From NCBI GenBank assembly GCA_034509755.1, contig CM067543.1:13330954-13394953 (forward strand): DNA of 64,000 nt, read 5' to 3'. This stretch comes from Anisodus tanguticus. Its lineage: Eukaryota; Streptophyta; Magnoliopsida; Solanales; Solanaceae. A program made the translations under genes and the position numbers. This document shows positions 46,491 to 57,525 of this stretch, one piece after another. How positions within the stretch are numbered: the stretch's first letter is position 1; each line of letters opens with the position of its first letter. The notes under the pieces were generated by a model, which saw nothing but the letters and a program-made list of their open reading frames with translations, was not told the DNA's origin and searched no databases.

Positions 46491-46498
46491 TTATATAG
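46491..46498 (-). promoter_or_regulatory. TATA box, family A leader (A2)
   Basis: Minus-strand 'atctatataaag', conserved at 60,341-60,350 in A3. It is directed toward the leader hairpin. Confidence 0.65.
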
Positions 46499-46975
46499 AT
46501 AACCTCGGTAGATTACATGAAAAAAATTTAAAACAACTTTTTACAAAAGTCGTAAAGTAAATAGTAACTGATTATATTATTTCTTCGGTAGTATGGCAGC
46601 TATACTATTTGAAAAATAGTAACTGGACATAATTGCATGAAAGTTTCCTTGCTTCGTTACATTGCAGTTTCTTTTTCTTTGATTGTCTTTATTGCATCTT
46701 GTCTTATTGCATATTTATAGTTTTCCGTTGAATGACTTTTTTGTCTTATTGCATCATTATCAAAAAGTTGCAGCAATTTTCACGTTCCTTGGTCCTTGCA
46801 TTTGTTGATAATCTTTGAATGTCTCCATCCATCTGGAAGATTCTTGGATAGTAGTATGATAATATAATGGTAGTATATTTTAGTAATATGGGCCTTTATG
46901 TAGTTTCACTACATTGTGCTTTTATTAGAGCGTCTTAGGCTCGCCGTAGTTATCACAACATTGGGCCTTGTTTTA

Positions 46976-48045
46976 TCATGCAAAAGGATTAGAGGATCCT
47001 TCTTTTTTAATAGTATGGGTAAAGTTGGTAACATTTTTAGTATTGATTACATGCCTTTTTCTCTGACCTGTGAAAAGCTTATATTGCTCCATAATTGTTT
47101 TGGCATGCCTATGTTTCATGTTCATGATCCGGTCGTGCATGTTAGTAAGTTTCATAGTGTCTTGGGATAATACATCATTATTATAGTACATGGTTATAAT
47201 TTCTTCAACTTCTTCACCTTTGGTTGTTCCAATTATGCAGGCCTTCCTAGCCTTTAACTTACCTTCTATCTTTGATTTCAAAGTTAATAGTCCAATAGCT
47301 CTTTTGGCACTTAGCCATTCTTGAAAATTTTCCAATGTGTAGGGTATCTTCATTTTTAGATCTCCATCATCACCACTGATATTGCTATTTTTTCCAGTTT
47401 TAAATAATTGACATATTACAATTGGTTTTTCGGTCAGATTCGATGAGGCATCAAATAGTTGTATTCCATATATACATTTTCCATCATTTCTTGAGTAGAT
47501 TCTATTATAACACTAGGTAGTTTAGAAATATTATAAAAAATATCATCTACTATTATTTTTTCAATAAAATTATAAGTACATAATTTTGATACTATATCAG
47601 GGTTAGCATTTTCACTACATAAAAATCTTGGATATTTGCTAAGTTTTGCACTGCGTAAAATATGTGTGTTAGACTTGTAATCATAAAATTTGTTTATTTG
47701 TTCATAAGCGGTAATATATTCATGTGCATGTTTTAATTTATCACTTATTGTCACAGTTGTTGATTCTTGGGAAGATGAGGTTGTTATGGAGGGTGGTATT
47801 GTGGATGGAATGGTTGCAAGCTTGGATGTAAAAGTTTTTGGGAGTGTAGGAATGTTTGGTTTTTCTGTAGTAGATTGAGAGGATTTTAAGGCTTGTTGTT
47901 TTGGAAAGTCTCAGAAAGCTTCTGTAAGCTGATTTACCAGATGTGTATTTTCTTGTAATTTGGTTGTAATGGTTTCATAGTTTTGTTTGATGACTTTTAC
48001 AACCTTAGTAATATATTCTTCAAAATTGTTACTAGTGATTGACAT
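46976..48045 (-). pseudogene. Post-Pol ORF of family A (transactivator position), copy A2
   Basis: It starts at ATG 48,045, overlapping the Pol stop by 14 bases. The N-terminus is helical, followed by a Ser/Thr/Pro-rich linker (about 47,750-47,900), a conserved block (47,640-47,755, Y-E-Q-I-N-K-F-Y-D-Y) and a Lys-rich C-terminal domain (46,976-47,353). Position after Pol is where caulimoviruses encode the translational transactivator/viroplasmin, but I see no motif that proves this. An in-frame TGA near 47,911 and a frameshift near 47,434 break it. Confidence 0.65.
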
Positions 48046-49860
48046 CATTGTACCTGCTAAGAAAATCAGCTAAACTATTCTTAGATCTAGAGATATTTTT
48101 AACAATAAAAGAATGATTGTCATTTTCTTCTTTTATTTAATTCTGGTAAAGGATCTATTTTATTAGTAATAAAAGCTCTTACTTGGGTGTTATCAGTTCT
48201 AACAACGAATTTCACTGGTAATAGGTGATAATGAAATCTTTTTATTCCAAATTTTACAGCTAATAGTTCTTTTTCATTGATGTGATATTTTTTCTCATTT
48301 GGCTTCCATGTTCCACCTTCATATCCACAAATTAGTGGTCTCTCTTTATCTATATTATCTTTATCATAAGCTATGAGGATTGCTCCCCATCCTATATCAC
48401 TAGCATCAGTAAAAGTTCTAGTTGATCTTGTTCCTATGGTATTCTATGTTTTGGCAATGCTTTTACTTTTTCATTAATTTCGTTTATAGATTTAGTATGT
48501 TCTTCCTTCCATTCGAATGTTATATGTTTTCTATTTAATTATTGCAATGATTTTCTTAAGACTGATAAATATTTTATATGGTCTGAAGCATAGTTTACTA
48601 CTCCTAAAAATTGTTGTACTTCTTTCTTGGTTTCCAATTTATCTTTAAAATATTTTATCTTTGTCACTATATGTTCTTGCAATTGTAATCCTTCTTTATC
48701 TATAATGTACCCTAAATATTTGATACTATTTTTGATGATTTCAGATTTCTTTTCAGATAATAATAATCCATGTTGTCTTACCATTTTTATAAATTCTTCT
48801 AGATGTTTTATATGGTTTTCCAAATCATCACTATATATTAATATGTCATCAACATATCCTATACAAAATTCTGTTAATTTTCTGAACACTTGGTCCATTC
48901 TTCTTTGAAATATTTGTGGTGCATTTTTTAATTCAAATGGTAGTACATTTCATTCATAGTGTCCTTGAGGGGCACTAAAGGTTGTTAAATGTTTTGATTC
49001 ATTTGTTAATTTTATTTGCCAAAATCCACTTTTGCAATCAAATTTACTAAACCATTTTTTATTTCCTAATCTATTAATATGGTTCCTTTTGTATGGTAAA
49101 AAAATATCCATCAAATATTGACTTTTTATTTAATTCTCTATAATCAATTACCATTCAAGTCTTTCCTCTTTTTTGTTGACTATGTTTTCTTACTTAAAAG
49201 GTTGGGCTACTATGTGTACTTTTACTTTCTTATATCATTTTTAATTCTAATAATTCTTTTATCTGGATTTCAATTTCTTTTTGATCCGTTGGACTATATC
49301 TAATAGGTTTAGATCTATTTGTATCATTGGAATTTATTAATTTGATCTCAGCATATATTTTTTTTCCCATAGTTGTATTGGATTTTTTCCAAAATTCATT
49401 TTCAATATATTGAGATATTTTTCTTTTAATAGTTGTAGGTTATTATTCCTATCTGATCTTAATAGTTGTAATGTTTGTATTGGTATCTCTTTAATATTAT
49501 CCATTTATTACAAGGTGTTTGTAAACTAAAAGTATTATTATTTATAACTTGTGTTTTAAAGTAATCTAAGGAGTTGTTTCCTAACAATACTTGTTGTTTC
49601 ATATGATCTAGTTGATATATTATTGGTAGTCGAAATATTATTTTATCCAACACTATTCTCATATTTTCTGCTATTATATCTAGTTCTTTCATTTGTTCAT
49701 TAAATCTTGATACTCTTATTCTATGAGTTTTAGATCTTTTCCATCTGTGTGATTCAATACCTCTTTTCTTGCTAGACATAAGTCTGCTTCGCTATCGATA
49801 AATATCTTTTATTTTATTAGACTTATATTCTATATGAGCTTCAATATAAATTGCTACCAT
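48032..49860 (-). pseudogene. Pol (protease-RT-RNase H) of family A, copy A2
   Basis: The ATG at 49,860 overlaps the ORF6 stop as TAATG. Protease: a frameshift near 49,805-49,812, and the catalytic D-S-G has become D-S-E (about 49,789-49,797); the protease body is open at 49,459-49,779. RT: Y-V-D-D in 48,539-48,898. The TAGT duplication of the array is absent, so this copy shows the undisturbed frame there. An in-frame TAA at about 48,539 between RT and RNase H is shared with the array. RNase H is broken and has a 12-base deletion or so near 48,110. It ends at 48,032. Confidence 0.88.
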
Positions 49861-50135
49861 TAGATTGTATTGTTTTCAATTCCTTGCCTTATTATTTCTA
49901 ATTGTCTTTTCCTTATTTTACAAAGATTTTTAGCTGCTTTTTTATATCTATCGTGGTAATATTTATATCTTGTTTCATTAGTAACTGTGTTAAGTTTATA
50001 TGCATAATCTCTTTCACATTTTTTCCAATAGGTTTTTTCTTCTTCTAATTTATTTATTTCTTCCATTTTATTCTTAACTGCTCTCACTATCTGAGTATTG
50101 GTTAATAAAGTTAATATTTTCTGGTTCTGTTTCAC
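49860..50135 (-). CDS. ORF6 of family A: small basic coiled-coil protein between coat protein and Pol (A2, intact)
   Basis: 91 codons, the only uninterrupted family A gene in the window. Lys, Glu and Arg dominate and charged residues recur as in a helix or coiled coil (E-E-I-N-K-L-E-E-E-K). Aromatic pairs (Y-Y-H-D-R-Y-K-K) are shared with array copies. The start lies inside the coat-protein ORF in another frame, upstream of the coat-protein stop at 50,074-50,076. The stop overlaps the Pol start as TAATG. Function is unknown. A nucleic-acid-binding or virion-associated role is possible from charge and shape alone. Confidence 0.6.
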   Translation of the reverse strand: MKQNQKILTLLTNTQIVRAVKNKMEEINKLEEEKTYWKKCERDYAYKLNTVTNETRYKYYHDRYKKAAKNLCKIRKRQLEIIRQGIENNTI

Positions 50136-52119
50136 TTTCAGTTTGACTTACATAAAAGTCTTCATATTCATACCATTTATTATTATCTTCTTTTATTTGT
50201 TGTAAATTCATAATATATTGTGTTGTATCTATATATTTTAGACTTTTTTTCTTCAGTTCCGGACATATATTAGCATAATGCCCTTTTTCATTACAATTCC
50301 AACATTTACATTCTTTAGGTTTTTCTTCTAAGGGTTCTATATATTTTCTTTTTCTAAATTTTCTCTTATGTTTAAATTTCTTTCTAGTCTCAGGAGTATT
50401 TCGATATCTTTTAAATCTCTTTTTCCTATAGGTTTGTAGTATTGTTTATTATATTTTTGATATTTTTTTCTTTGATATTTTTTATTATGACCCTTCTTAT
50501 ATTTTCTTTCTTTCCTTTTATCATCACATCCACATACTAGTCTTCTTTCGGTAAATCCACATATTGCTCTTAATCCTAATTTCTTATCTTTTTAAATTTT
50601 TTGTTGCATTCTATATTCTTCACATTTTCGCATTAAGTATGCCCTTAGTACTCTTATTCTTTCTCCTACAGTATTTTCTCTTGGGTCTAAGTTGCTATAT
50701 TCTTTTGATACTTCAGTATTATATGGAGTTGGTAAATGGTCATAGTAAAATTGTTGATATATTAAACCTTCTTGTGGTAAGAATCTTGCTTCATAAAAGA
50801 ATTTACTAAAGCTTATTGTATATTCTGGTAATTTATTAATCTTACAACATTTCATGTTATTTAGATTCATTATTATTTCGGTTTTTCTTTCTGCAAATAC
50901 GTTTTCTCGTGCTACTAACAATTTTTCTCCTAAAAATTTTCTTTTTAGCACAATATCAAATATCATTAACATAGATTTCTAGTCTTTTGCATGACTAAAT
51001 ACTTCTCCTCTCAATTGGTACGCTATAGATTCCATCCAGTATGTTGTTTTTCCAATTAATATTTTAGATATTAAATCATAATTATAATCTAGGTTATCAG
51101 TATGTGTAGAGTTCATTAATGCTATATACATTTCAAGATTCCAATAATTTATGCTTCTACTTATTTCTTGTTCATCATAAACATTATCTAAATCTAGGAA
51201 GTACCCATTAAAGTTTACTCCTTGTGACATTGATCCTATAAATTTATTAAATTCAGTTTGTTGTCCTACTGGTATGTGTTTTGGTAAATTAATATGTCAT
51301 CTCATTACTACTTCTAAATTAGGGTCTATTAGTTCTTATTAGGGATAGTCATTAGTATCTTCGTTTATTATATCGTATGTCTCTATTTCTGTTTCTATAG
51401 ATCTATTAATTGCATCTTCTACATCGCTTTCAGGTTCTTCTTCTTTAACCACATTTACATTTTTCATTTTTTGTAAAGCTTTTATTATCTCATTATTTTC
51501 TTTTACTTCTTCTAAGTTTTCTTCTTCTTCTACTTCTTCTATGAATTCTGCTACTTGTATCTCTTGGTTAGCTAATTCAATATTACTATTTTTGTCTGTA
51601 TCGTTATTAGTTTTTTCATTACTAGTAGTACTTTCATCACTTGTTTTATATTTTTTTTCTTTACTTTCTTTTTCCCTGTTAACCTTGTCATTTGTTCTTT
51701 TAGGATATTTAATTCTTCTTTTAATTCTTTCAGTTCTTGTTTTACTTCATTTAATTCTTCTCTTGTTTGTTTTAATTCTACGTTCGTTTCTTTTAGCATT
51801 TTCTTTGTATTCTTAAACTTATGTTTATATTTTTTATATTTATTGTACCATTCTTCATTATTATGTGATTTTGGCTTTATATTTTCTATCTTTAATTCAC
51901 ATATTTGTTGTTTTTGTCTATCTAATTTTAGGTATAAGTATTCATTTTTTTGTGTCATTTAAATAGATGTTTTCACCTTTTGAAGTGTTATTACTATTAT
52001 TTGGTGTAGTTTTAATGTCTTTTTTCTATATTGGGTTCATATTTGTATCTTTCTTTTTCTATTATGTCTTTTTCATGATTTTTAAGAAATGTTATTACAC
52101 TATATTCTTGGTTCTCCAT
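50074..52119 (-). pseudogene. Coat protein ORF (ORF5) of family A, copy A2
   Basis: The start at 52,119 overlaps the ORF4 stop as TAATG. In order: coiled coil (51,572-51,958), acidic stretch, capsid core (50,979-51,230 and 50,592-50,972, with the conserved F-Y-E-A-R-F and L-P-T-P-Y-N blocks), basic tract (about 50,340-50,540), CCHC knuckle (about 50,270-50,315) and an acidic tail ending at 50,074. Frameshifts occur in the basic tract and near 50,976. Confidence 0.85.
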
Positions 52120-52485
52120 TAAAATTGTCCTTTTTTATGTAATATTGCTAGGTTATCTAATACTTTTTCTATTGACTTTGTTAGTTTTGGTTTTATTTCA
52201 CTTATATCTACCATTATAGGTTCATTACTTCTTCTCCAAGCATCTATCAGTACTAATTCTGGTTGTTTAGTTGTGGTATTAACTATTTTTTCAATTATTC
52301 CTTCTTGGTTGGTACTAGGTTCTTCGTCTTCTATTACTTGTTTTCCTTTATTTATATGTGCTATTAATATATTGAGTTGTTATAATATTATTTTAAACGT
52401 TGGTACCTCAGATACATTCCATAATTTTGTTAATTCTTCACTTATTAATTGTTGCATTTGTGTTTGATTTTCTCTTACTTCATCC
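52119..52485 (-). pseudogene. ORF4 of family A, copy A2, 3' part (split by copia insertion)
   Basis: It continues ORF4 from 57,521-57,816 after the copia element. It includes the block M-V-D-I-S near 52,215 and ends in a TAA that overlaps the ORF5 start. A stop near 52,379 also breaks it. A1 (38,527-39,184) shows the uninterrupted arrangement. Confidence 0.7.
52481..52485. repeat. Target-site duplication catcc (left)
   Basis: catcc directly before the left LTR, repeated at 57,521-57,525. In A1 the uninterrupted site reads 'ttcatccatcatt' near 38,880. Confidence 0.93.
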
Positions 52486-52763
52486 TGAAAGAAATAATCC
52501 CCTTGATTATTTTCATTAATTGAAAGGCTATATATACAAGTTACATATTTCCATAATAGGAAAAATCCTTTTCCTATTCTACTTCTAAATCCTTATTCTA
52601 CCATAATTCTAACTATACAATTATGGTAGGTGTATAACACTAATTAAGGTATCCTTTTTATTACAATATACTACAAATATATATACCATATATACAATAT
52701 CTTATTGGAACAATTTTCTAGCAAATCTGGCCGAGAGGCCCAACCCACTGCTATTGTTTAACA
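52486..52763 (-). repeat. 3' LTR of copia element
   Basis: 278 bp, on the plus strand TGAAAG...TTAACA. No difference from 57,243-57,520 was seen by eye. TATA-like 'tatatatacc' stretches lie within. Confidence 0.95.
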
Positions 52764-52772
52764 CACCCCCGC
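52764..52772 (-). promoter_or_regulatory. Copia polypurine tract
   Basis: Minus strand GCGGGGGTG directly before the 3' LTR, the expected second-strand primer. Confidence 0.75.
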
Positions 52773-52773
52773 A

Positions 52774-53338
52774 GTCATAGCGGGCGGCTTTCGAACGCTG
52801 AGACTGTCCCTAAAATCTTCAAAGAGAACCGCTGGTAGACCCTTTGTAAAGATGTCTGCAATTTGATAACGAGACGGGACATGGCATACGCGAACTTGAC
52901 CCTTTGCAACCTTTTCACGAAAAAAGTGAATGTCCATTTCGATATGTTTGGTGCGCTGGTGTTGAATGGGGTTACCTGAAAGGTAGATGGCACTAATGTT
53001 ATCGCAATATACCAAGGTTGCCTTCTGAGTGGGACAATGAAGCTCCAAAAGCAAATTACATAGCCAACATGATTCGGAGACCACATTTGCTACCCCTCGA
53101 TATTCTCGCCTCGCACTTGAGCGTGACAGAGTTGCCGACGTTTTGCCGACCATGAGACCAAGTTGTTGCCAAGGAACATACGGTAGCCGAAGTCGACCGT
53201 CCGGTGTCGGGACAACCACCCCAATCGGCATATCTCGTGTAGGAGACAAGCGTAGATGTAGCCGACGGATACAAGTGCAACCCATAGTCTAGTGTCCCCC
53301 GAATATACCGAATGATGCGTTTTATTGCATTCATGTGT
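52774..53338 (-). pseudogene. Copia RNase H
   Basis: Removes RNA from the hybrid. R-Y-I-R-G-T at about 53,290 starts it. The A-D-W-G-G-C block near 53,225 and the E-Y-R-G-V-A block near 53,090 carry catalytic positions but lie in frames 53,056-53,334 and 52,758-53,285. The C-terminal H-I-E-M-D-I-H-F-F and A-D-I-F-T-K-G-L blocks are intact. Breaks coincide with expected CAG triplets. Confidence 0.86.
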
Positions 53339-54404
53339 TCAACTCGGGGTCATGCATGAATAAACACACCTGCTGAACCGCATACGTAATATCCGGTCCG
53401 GTAAAGGTAAGATACGGGAGAGCCCCCGCAAGACTGCGATATCGGGTCGGGTCCTCGTATGGTGCACCTGCGCGGCACTTAGCTTTGGGTTTGCATCAAC
53501 CGGCGTGGAAGTGGACTTACGGGATGACATCCCGACCCTCTCGATGATCTCGGCGAAGATACTTCCGTTGAGACAGAAACAACCCACCGAATGACGTTTG
53601 ACAAAGAATTCCCAAAAAGTAACTCAAGGGCCCCAAGTCTTTCATAGCAAATTCGGAACCGAGCATGGCCATGATAGACCGACGCAAAGCATCGGAGGAG
53701 GCGAACAAGATGATATCATCCACATATAACGAGAATGTAGGCCAATGACGAACCACTGCGGTAGATGAACAAAGAATTGTCGACTGCTTGTGTGTGAACC
53801 CAATAGTCGAAACAAAATCAGCAAATCGTGTATACCAGGCACGTGGAGACCGCTTAAGCCCATATAAGGACTTTTTCAACAAACGGACATGATGAGGGCG
53901 GCCGGGATCCCCGAAACCCAACGGTTGATGCATATAGACTGTTTCCTTGAGATCTCCATGTAGAAAAGCATTCTTGACATCTAACCGATGAATTGGCCAA
54001 GTCTTTGAAAGGGCCAAGCTAAGTACCGTGCGAATGGTAGCCGGTTTGACCACCGGACTAAATGTCTCACCACAATCAATACCAACCTGCTGAGTCTTAC
54101 CATCACCAACAAGTCGCGCCTTATGCCGAGCAAATGACCCATCCGAATTCTCCTTGTGAGCAAAAATCCACATAGACCGATAATATTAATACCATATGGA
54201 CGGGGCACCAACTCCCACGTCTTATTATCAATAAGAGCATTATATTCATCAGTCATAGCAATTTTCCAATTAGGGTCATTTAATGCAGATACAGGATTGC
54301 GGGGCAATGGGGATTTAGAGACATCAGAATGTAAATTAAAATGTCTTTTAGGTGTAAAAATACCCCGCTGACTACGAGTGACCGGTCTATGACTCGAGGA
54401 AGAA
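53339..54404 (-). pseudogene. Copia reverse transcriptase
   Basis: Copies element RNA to DNA. The start of RT lies in 53,981-54,739 (W-E-L-V-P-R-P), the body in 53,517-54,173: L-D-V-K-N-A-F-L-H-G-D-L (motif A), Y-G-L-K, and Y-V-D-D-I-I-L at about 53,710-53,735. A break near 54,165 and another at about 53,550 move the frame. Expected CAG codons appear as CGG or similar, for example after Y-G-L-K. Confidence 0.88.
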
Positions 54405-55631
54405 TTAATGGAATTTTCTGGGCTCGGGACGGATCGGCCGGCAAGCGCGGGGGCTGCCTTGCCCAAATCGAAAAAATGGTGGACTCGGCTTCGGACCGGT
54501 TCCGAAGCTGGGCTGGACCGCCCGATTCTTTGGAACTGTTCCAGTGGCTGGAAGAGCTGGGTGTGGCGATACTGTTGGGCCAGCGGGCAGTGGGCCCGCT
54601 GGAGGATTTTGGGTACGGGAGATGTCCAAAAAATTCCGAATAATATACGGGGATATTTGGTCATCCAAAAAATTATACGACTTAGGTTCGGGAGTATGAA
54701 CTTTCGTAAATGGGAATTGAGTTTCATAAAAAATGACATGGCGATTGATTATGATTTTCTTGGAGGATAAATCAAAACACTTATAACCACGATGATTCGA
54801 CGGATAACCCAAAAACACACACGGGGTAGACCGAGCCTGAAGTTTGTTAATTGTGGTGGATGGAAATAACGGATAACACAAGCACCCAAAAATCCGAAGG
54901 TGAGAATAAGAAGGGTTCTTATTATATAGGATTTTGAGGGGGGAAGAATATGTCAGACCTTTAGACGGAATTATATTAAGAAGATATGTGGCCATTTGTA
55001 GAGCAAGATGCCAAAAATATGGAGGTATGGAGGCATGTATAAGGAGAGTTCGGACAATGTTATTTATGGAACGAATTTTGCGTTCGGCTTTCCCATTTTG
55101 TGAAGATGTATGAGGACATGAAAAACGAAAATTTATCCCATGAGTAGCACAAAACTCTCGAAACTCCCTATTGTCATATTCTTTCCCATTATCACATTGA
55201 ATATTTTTTATTTCTCTTTCGAATTGAGTACGAATGAACGCTCTAAATTTTATGAAGACGGAAAACACTTGTGATTTATTTGCAATTGGAAACGTCCACA
55301 AAAATCTAGAATAATCATCTAAAAAGAGAACATAATAACGATGGCCCATTGAACTCAGAACAGGAGATGTCCATAAGTCGCTATGAATAATGTCAAATGG
55401 CATAGAAGTATGAGAATTGGAGTCTACAAATGGTAACTTAATAATTTTTCCTAATGAACAAGACTGACAAATTGGAGTACGATTTGTACCCTTACAAGAA
55501 ATAAAACTATTTTTATCTAAAGTGATAAAATAGAAGATCCCGGATGACCCCAGACGAGCATGCCATATGGAAGGAGAGATGGCTGCAAAAGCTGATGGCA
55601 AGGCTGGACTCGATGGACTGAAACCGGGCAT
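54405..55631 (-). pseudogene. Copia integrase (open over 408 codons)
   Basis: Inserts the DNA copy into the genome. A pre-integrase zinc-binding part (W-H-A-R-L-G, then C-Q-S-C) lies at about 55,450-55,570. The catalytic core has H-S-D, C-D-N-G and S-S-Q-N-G-K-A-E near 55,400, 55,185 and 55,085. A Pro-rich linker leads to RT. This is the longest open frame in the window, but it is separated by frameshift from protease and RT. Confidence 0.88.
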
Positions 55632-55639
55632 GATAGGAT

Positions 55640-56108
55640 ACGGATCCCCCTACTATCACACCTCATGAGATGACTCCCCGTCTTGAAATCCTTCACGGAG
55701 AAACCGAAAGGATCAAATTCAACAGAAACAGAATTGTCATTTGTGAATTTTCGGACAGACACTAAATTTTTAATCAATTTAGGAGCATGTAAAGTATTTT
55801 TCAAGTGGAGTGGTAGATTAGGAGGAGACAATGTTTTCTGACCATACCTTAGAATTGGAATAGAACTGCCATTACCAACAATTATCCCCCGAGGGGTGCT
55901 CAAATTGGAATAAGATGAGAGAGTACCTGATTCGGAAGTCATGTGAGTAGTGGCCCCGGTGTCCATGTACCAATTTGGGTCCGGTTGAGTCAACCCCAAC
56001 GTGTGCATCGCGGCCTCGATATCAGTCTGAGTGGGGCCTGCTGCATGATGGGCTTGCGGAGGACGGGGCCCAAGGACTCCTGGCCGTGCTGGAACTGGGT
56101 TGTTACCG
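55640..56108 (-). pseudogene. Copia aspartic protease
   Basis: Processes the element's polyprotein. Catalytic W-Y-M-D-T-G-A-T-T-H at about 55,945-55,975, in an open frame 55,517-56,449. It is in a different frame from gag upstream and from integrase downstream. Confidence 0.85.
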
Positions 56109-57079
56109 CTATGGGGGCCGTTCTTTGGGCCACCGCCGCCGATGGGGCGCCAATGCGGGTATTGGGCTCTTTGGGGACCGGCCCCACCCACCGGCCGCGG
56201 CTTCTTCCGGAGGGTGCGGGTGCCACTGCCACTGGCCCCACTGCTGGGCCCACGGTGGTGGTGGCCCACTGTACCCCGAATGGGACCCACCGCCTGCTTG
56301 TTGCTCACCGGAACCGCCACCAGAACCACCTCGTTTGCCCCCGCGGTTTTTGTTATTTTTGCGATTATTCTTGCCGCCACCATTATTATGGTTTTGGCCC
56401 GAATTATTAACAAAACCCGAAGAACTAGGAGAGGATGCCACCATGACAACTGGGCTTGCTCCGGTAGCCGCCTTTTTAGCCAAACCGGCTTCTTCCAACG
56501 TCAGCATGGAGCGGGCTTGATGAAAGTCGGGAAGAGGGTTGCTTTGGCGAAGGAGAGTTCCAACACCATTATAGGCCTCCGAAAGCCCGGCAACCAACTG
56601 TAGAACTAGACGATTATTTGTCACCGGTGCGCCAACATTACGGAGTTGATCCGCCAATTCCTTTAGTTTCTTGAAATATGCGAAACGTTCGGAAATACGT
56701 CCATTCGAACGAGAGAGAATTCCTGCTCGAGTGTGACGATACGGGAATGTTGGTTGTCTTGGAATATGTCACGCAATCTATTCCATGCAGCCATAGCCGT
56801 GGTATCGGGCTCCATAATCGTCTGTAGAAGGTCCACTGAAATAGTGGCGTATATCCACCGAAGAACGGTAGCATCAAGTGTAATCCACACCTCAGGATCC
56901 TCCGCAGGAAGGGGTCTAGCGGGAGGAATTATGTGATGAAGAACTTGATAAGAGATAGCGTGAATTTTAAACAACTCCGCCCACATTGCATATTGAACAT
57001 TTTCCATCTCAAGGACAATAGGGACACTGAGCTTGATATTGGAAACTGTGAGGGCAGGGTGAAAATTGTTCTTAGACAT
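56109..57079 (-). pseudogene. Copia gag
   Basis: Particle-forming protein of the element. The likely start is at 57,079 (M-S-K-N-N-F), not the upstream ATG at 57,193, because the conserved gag N-terminus begins here. The W-I-Y-A-T and A-A-W-N-R-L-R-D-I-F-Q-D blocks are seen at about 56,735-56,870. A frame break lies near 56,660-56,700. A long Gly/Asn/Pro-rich C-terminus (56,130-56,420) follows and no CCHC knuckle is visible. Confidence 0.85.
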
Positions 57080-57230
57080 ATTTGAAAGAACAAAAAAGGA
57101 GGATAAATTTAAGAGAGGTTTTTGAGAGCGGAAGACGAGATATTTGGAGAGAAAAACCCGAGGGAGGGGGGGGGTTCTCGGCCAAAGAGGCAAAAGTTTG
57201 AGAGAAGAAAACTTTTGGTTTAGACCTAGT

Positions 57231-57242
57231 CTCTTGATACCA
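57231..57242 (-). promoter_or_regulatory. Copia primer-binding site (tRNA-iMet)
   Basis: Minus strand TGGTATCAAGAG next to the 5' LTR. The first 8 bases match the initiator-tRNA-Met primer site used by plant copia elements. Confidence 0.85.
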
Positions 57243-57520
57243 TGAAAGAAATAATCCCCTTGATTATTTTCATTAATTGAAAGGCTATATATACAAGTTA
57301 CATATTTCCATAATAGGAAAAATCCTTTTCCTATTCTACTTCTAAATCCTTATTCTACCATAATTCTAACTATACAATTATGGTAGGTGTATAACACTAA
57401 TTAAGGTATCCTTTTTATTACAATATACTACAAATATATATACCATATATACAATATCTTATTGGAACAATTTTCTAGCAAATCTGGCCGAGAGGCCCAA
57501 CCCACTGCTATTGTTTAACA
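57243..57520 (-). repeat. 5' LTR of copia element
   Basis: 278 bp, same as 52,486-52,763. Borders were set by the TG...CA ends together with the catcc duplication. Confidence 0.95.
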
Positions 57521-57525
57521 CATCC
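57521..57525. repeat. Target-site duplication catcc (right)
   Basis: catcc directly after the right LTR, partner of 52,481-52,485. Confidence 0.93.

Larger units (their letters stand above)
45922..46975 (-). promoter_or_regulatory. Family A leader and promoter region, copy A2 downstream end
   Basis: Non-coding region after the post-Pol ORF stop at 46,976. It holds a TATA box at 46,491-46,498, a candidate poly(A) signal at 46,446-46,451 and the primer site at 45,918-45,925. It closely matches 59,780-60,827. Confidence 0.75.
52486..57520 (-). mobile_element. Ty1/copia LTR retrotransposon, nested in family A ORF4
   Basis: 5,035 bp, minus sense. Two 278 bp LTRs that look identical, 5 bp target duplication, primer site, polypurine tract, and gag-protease-integrase-RT-RNase H in copia order. 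Its GC content and codon use are clearly higher than in the viral DNA around it. Identical LTRs mean a recent insertion, yet the internal ORF is cut into about nine frames. Most of those breaks sit at sites expected to be CAG. Confidence 0.96.

Noticed and set aside
46916..47170. Plus-strand ORF of 84 codons
   Set aside because: It lies opposite the conserved C-terminal domain of the post-Pol ORF and is not kept open at the matching place in A3.
54341..54770. Plus-strand ORFs within the copia element (54,341-54,643, 54,408-54,770, 55,943-56,603)
   Set aside because: They are shadows opposite the Pro- and Gly-rich parts of gag and of the integrase-RT linker, with no domain of their own.
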